NCBI GenBank assembly: GCA_003952965.2 | Contig: CM025855.1 | Location: 6,673,610 to 6,737,609 of the forward strand | Direction: 5' to 3' | Source: Morella rubra | Lineage: Eukaryota; Streptophyta; Magnoliopsida; Fagales; Myricaceae | Length of the DNA: 64,000 nt | In this document: positions 59,339 through 64,000 of the stretch, piece after piece | Numbering within the stretch: the first letter of the stretch is position 1 | Layout: each line of letters begins with the position of its first letter | Notes under the pieces: model-generated | Databases searched by the model: none | Seen by the model: only the letters and a program-made list of their open reading frames with translations | Told to the model about the DNA's origin: nothing | Program-made: the position numbers and the translations under genes

Positions 59339-62300
59339 TAGTTGAACCTCATTCTCTTGAGATCTATATCACAATTTGTTAGACTATTCATGGTAGTCAA
59401 ATCTTTAATTTATTTTTAAAATCGTTTTATGAATAAATCACTTTTGTTCTTGGCGATTTTGGAAATCCTAGTGGATCATATTTCACAAGATTCGGTTGCT
59501 GTGAAAAGTCTTAGAGATTTATCTGTTCAAAGGCCAATCAAATTGGTTTTTCCTTCACGGATTTTTTTTTGGAAAACTCCCGTGAAAGAGAAAACTTTGT
59601 TTCTCTGTTTATGCGTATGTGATATGCTTGAAAGATTTAATTTTTACTTTTATCGTATTGATTAAATTAAATTGTGAATGGATGTCATGTTATTTGAATG
59701 TATGATTTGTTGTTATTTGGTTTATGAATTATGTGAATATAACATGTTGAAATGATGGAAAAGAGAAAAGGGTTTCTCTTTCACAAAATCAAGTGTGACC
59801 GGCGGCATGGTGGGTTGCCGCCGCGCCACTGGTCGGAGTTACCTCCGGCTGGGACCGGAGGAGCATTTGGCCTAAGCTAACATGGTGACCGCCAACCTTG
59901 GAGGCTGCGAGCACCAGCAGTTCAACACACCCGTGTATGACACGGGGGGGGGGATGAAATGAGGGGCCACCGGCGGCCACCAGTGCGCCGAACGGCAGCA
60001 CAGTGGATTCTGGCGACATGGGCGTCCAACTTCCGGCCAGATCCATGGCCGGACGTGGGCTGCCGGAATGGGGCAGCGGCTAGTTGGCCGCTGGCCTGCT
60101 GTGCTGTCTCAAAGGCACAAGCGGCGCCAAGCATATGATGCTGGGTCACCCGCTTGGGCCATCCGGGTAGGGCATCCCTAGCTCTACCCGGGCCATTTTT
60201 AAATTTTAAAGGGCTACTGGGCTGGCTTAAAAATGTGGGCTGGAAATTTTTTTTCTTTTAAAAAGGTTGGCCTGTTTTTTTTTTAAAAACCGATTGGGCC
60301 AAGGAGATTTTTTTTAAAAGAAGAAGGTACGGCTGTTTGTTTGTTTTTTAAAAGAAAAAATAGATTTGGGCCGACCTATTTTAAAGCTTAGCCCATATTT
60401 TGATTTTATAAAGATTTTGGATCGGTTTCTATTGAAAGAGTTGTTGAGCTGAATATAATTTTTTAAAGCTTAGGCCCGTTTATTCTAAAGAGGCCCAATT
60501 TTTGTTTTTTTTTTTAAAAGGAGAGGCCTTGCCATACGGGTTGGGCCTTATTGGGCCAACCCATAGATTGGATCCATGGGCAACCCAAGTGGGAACCCAA
60601 CCTATGGGGCAAATGGATACGGTCCGGATTTGACCCGGATCATGACCCATTACCGAACGGGTTGGACCCGGATCGGTCGATCAAACGTTGACAGTTGACC
60701 AACACGGTTTGACCGGGTTGACCCATTTTGACCGTTGACTCTTTTTAAAAAAAAAAATTTTAAATGCAAGGGTTAAATAGGATTGTTTAGAGGAAACTAA
60801 TCCCATGGCCACCCCATTGTTGGTAAATGAGAATTCTATTTTATTGAGGATTGGATGAAACTAAAATAGAGGTTCCAATTTCTTAATTTTATAGTTTGTC
60901 TCGTTTATTTCTTTGGAAGATAAATGAGGATGTATGAGGAGTGGGGGTGTTGACTAAAATAGCGGTACTGACCCATTTCAAAATTACATTTAAATTAGAC
61001 GATGGTTGCCCTTAATCAAATAAACACGTACGCTAAAATAGTGAATATCGTGTTTGTTTGATGGCAAAAGGAATATCAAGAATTACGAATAATTACATGC
61101 TATGAGTATGTGACATGAGATGAATTCGTAATGGATAATTATTATTCGCTTTTACAAGATGTGCCCATGGTTACTAAAATAGTATCATGTGCATATGAGG
61201 TAAGAGTTCTTGATACCCACTAGTGACACAGAATATAATTGTTATATTCTAGATTTTTTTTGATTGCAATGTCGTAGTGGGAGGTATCATTAGTTATTCA
61301 AAAACCCGATGCTAGTGGAATATAAATACATGTGATTATTCTTTCTTTGTTTTTGAAGATTCAATATGTCATATCTTTATCCTTCATATGATATTTTTTA
61401 GGACTGGGCCAAAATGTTGTTGATCGAAATATGATTCCTTTTTAAAGATATGCTAATCATAAAAGCGAATTTGATGGATTGTCCATTAAATTCTTGGTGC
61501 GTCGATTCAGGCGCTACCTCTCACATTTGCAATACGTTGCAAAGGGTTTAAAGAAACCCGAAGATTCAATAAAGGGGAAATTGTGTTAAGAATGGGAACG
61601 ACTGTAAATGTTGCAGCAACATCCATTGGTATTTTTCACTTGAGTCTACAAAGAAATAAAACTTTGATTTTGGATGACTGTCTTTATGTGCCAGAAGTTC
61701 GTAGAAATTTGATCTCAGTTTCAAAACTTTGTTTATCAGGATATTCACTATTTTTCGATTCTAAACTTGTTATCAAATTTAAAATCAGTTTGTAGCTTCT
61801 GGTACCATGATTGATGGTTTATATATTTTGGATATTATGGTAGACTCTGTGAATAATATTGAGAAAGATGCTGATACCAGTGTTACAACTCTGAAAAGGA
61901 AGAGGATGTGAATCCCACTTATTTGTGGCATCTGAGACTTGGTCATGCTAATCTGGATAGGATCAACAGATTAGTGAGGGATGGGCCATTAGATCTTTTG
62001 AAGGTCGAACCCTACCCTATATGTGAACCTTGTTTGGAAGGTAAAATGACCAAGAACCCTTTTAAGGGAAAAATGATAAGAGCTACTGGTCTATTGGAGT
62101 TGGTATACACTGATGTATGTGGTCCATTTAACCACATAGCCAAAGGAGGTTTTTTCTACTTCATTACTTTTTCAATGATTATTCCAGGTATGGTTATCTA
62201 TACCTGATGAAACAAAAATCTGAAACCTTTGAAAAGTTCAAAGAATTTCAGATGGAAGTAGAAAACCAATTGAAATGAGTATTAAGATACTCAGGTCTGA

Positions 62301-64000
62301 CAGAGAGGTGAATACATCTCTGGTGAATTTCAGACATATCTACGAGATAAAGGCATCATATCTCAGATGACTCCCCCTGCTACACCACAACATAATGGTG
62401 TTGCAGAAAGAAGAAATCGAACCTTATTGGATATGGTTCGATCAATGATGAGCATATCTGAATTACCTATATATTTTTAGGGTTACGCCTTGGAGGCAGC
62501 TGTTTATATCTTAAACATGATACCCACTAAGTCAGTTCCAAAAACTCCTTATGAATTATGGACTGGTAAGAGACCTAGTCTTAATCATTTGAGAGTATGT
62601 GGATGTCCAGCTCACGTTAAAGTGTTTAATGTGGGAAAGCTGGAATCAAGGACTATAAAGTGTGGGTTACCCAAAAATGGCCACTGGATATCATTTTATG
62701 ATCCATGTGATAAAAAGGTAATTATCAGCAAGAACACAACTTTTCTTGAAGAAGAGTATTGCCTTAGTACAGGTAGAAGTAAGATTGTTCTTGGAGAACA
62801 GTCTGCTGAGCCAGTAATCTCAGGCAGATGAGATCAATGAAAGGAATATTACTGAACCTACTAATGAGTCTGAAGAGTTCAGAACTCAAGAGCCTTGACG
62901 TAGTACAAGGGTAATTAGAACCTCTAGTGAGATTATCATTGCTAAATGAGATTTATCAAATGGAATCAGTGGGGTTGGATGATGATCCATACAATTACCA
63001 AGAAGTTATATGTGACAAGGATGCAGCACACTGGAAAGTGGAAATGGAGTCTGAGATGGACTCCATGTACTCCAATGAGGTTTGGACACTTGTTGATCAA
63101 CCAAAAGGCATCAAGCCTATAGGTTGTAAATGGGTGTTCAAAAAGAAAGAAGAGGACCCACTGGATAGGTAGAGACCTTTAAAGCCAGAACTGGTAGCGA
63201 AGGTTATACTCAAAAACATGGTATTGACTATGAGGAAACTTTTTCACCAGTGGCTATGATGAAGTCCATCAGAATTCTGTTGTCTATTGCAGCTCATTAT
63301 GATTATGAGATATGACAGATGGATGTTAAAACCGCATTTCTGAATGGGTACATCCATGAGGAGATTTATATGGATCAACCTGAGGGTTTCCAATCTCCAG
63401 ATAATGAGGCAAAAGTGTGCAAACTGAATAAGTCCATGCATCGCGTTGTTGGAACATGCATTTTGATGAAAAAATCAAAGAGTTTGGTTTTTCGTAAAAC
63501 ATGGATGAGCCTTGTATATACAAGGAGATTAGTGGGAGTTCAGTGATAGTTTTGATTTTGTATGTTGATGATATTCTACTTATAGGGAATGACATCGGGG
63601 CGATGTCATCCGTGAAAACATGGTTGGCGAACCATTTTTCAATAAAAGACCTCGGGGAAGCGTCCTATATTCTTGGAATCAAATTGTTTAGAACCGAGAA
63701 AAGAGGCTTTTGGGACTTTCACAAGTCCACTATATTGACAACATACTGGCAAGGTTTAGTATGCAGGATGCCAAGAAAGGGTTCTTACCTTTTAGGCATA
63801 ATATTCATCTCTCCAAAAGGATGTCTCCGAGACACAAGAAGAGAGAGATAAGATGAGGTCATGTCCTTATGCTTTGGCTGTAGGGAGCCTCATGTATGCA
63901 ATGCTTTGTACAAGGCCAGATATTAGTCATGTTGTTAGTATTGTGAGTAGATATCGATCAAATCCAGGTCCTGAACACTAGACAGCAGTTAAGCATATCC

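Larger units (their letters stand above)
43627..64000 (-). repeat. Right arm of the giant inverted repeat (runs off the window)
   Basis: This is the reverse complement of 23039-43409. It is a feature-for-feature mirror including receptor exons, the duplicated upstream blocks and the Copia element. Differences from the left arm are rare near the centre and more frequent in the outer Copia part, where they include substitutions as well as length changes. The arm still pairs with the left arm at base 64000, so its true end is unknown. Confidence 0.97.
58053..64000 (+). mobile_element. Ty1/Copia LTR retrotransposon, broken, right copy, cut by the window end
   Basis: The mirror of the left Copia element is read on the plus strand: 5' LTR (58053-59320), primer-binding site, protease remnant (about 61490-61530), GAG-pre-integrase and integrase (about 61900-62750) and reverse transcriptase (about 62930-63900). 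RNase H and the 3' LTR lie beyond 64000. It is a fossil with a number of breaks similar to its twin, roughly ten. No convincing gag is seen between the primer site and the protease. Confidence 0.92.

Noticed and set aside
23039-64000. Reading the palindrome as a plastid or mitochondrial inverted repeat.
   Set aside because: There are no organelle genes, rRNA or tRNA. The content is nuclear receptor genes and retrotransposons.

Overview
The window is plant nuclear DNA, most likely from a eudicot and probably a woody one. The evidence is an AT-rich background, spliced plant genes, LRK10L/WAK-type receptor exons, a tnp2-type CACTA transposon, an L1-type LINE and Ty1/Copia LTR elements primed by initiator-Met tRNA. 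The species cannot be named from the sequence alone.

Layout. Positions 1-2229 look like one end of a CACTA-like element with a ~165-bp degenerate tandem repeat. A small fold-back element lies at 5180-5506. The only compact, intact host gene in the left third is a ~91-residue two-EF-hand calcium sensor (5958-6233). An ~8.85-kb CACTA (En/Spm) element fills 7020-15870, with a decayed tnp2 transposase gene, a second Ptta/En/Spm-type gene and subterminal arrays of short GC-rich palindromes. A decayed L1-type LINE lies on the minus strand (about 16435-20560). A broken Ty1/Copia element with both LTRs follows (21515-28985).

The dominant structure is a giant inverted repeat. Positions 23039-43409 are repeated in reverse complement at 43627-64000, around a 217-bp asymmetric spacer (43410-43626). 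Each arm is at least 20.37 kb, and the right arm is cut by the window end. Each arm carries, from outside to centre, most of a Copia element, the tail of an LRK10L-type ectodomain exon joined to the Copia LTR, a receptor-like kinase exon, a decayed paralogous ectodomain fragment, a direct duplication of ~2.2 kb of upstream DNA, and three orphan WAK/LRK10L ectodomain exons. The last of these runs towards the centre with no kinase exon after it. From about 36.1 to 50.9 kb mirrored features keep an exact coordinate sum (87036). Further out the sum drifts by a few bases, with differences at TA repeats, homopolymers and in the Copia element.

How it works together. The LRK10L/WAK_assoc proteins are cell-surface receptors with a cysteine-rich wall-facing ectodomain, a membrane segment and a kinase. 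Here kinase and ectodomains are scattered, so the locus looks like a degenerating tandem receptor cluster that was then mirrored. If the palindrome is real, transcripts from the two arms converge on the centre and could form very long double-stranded RNA able to silence related receptors. If it is not real, it is a fold-back or assembly artefact. That distinction is the main question for this window.
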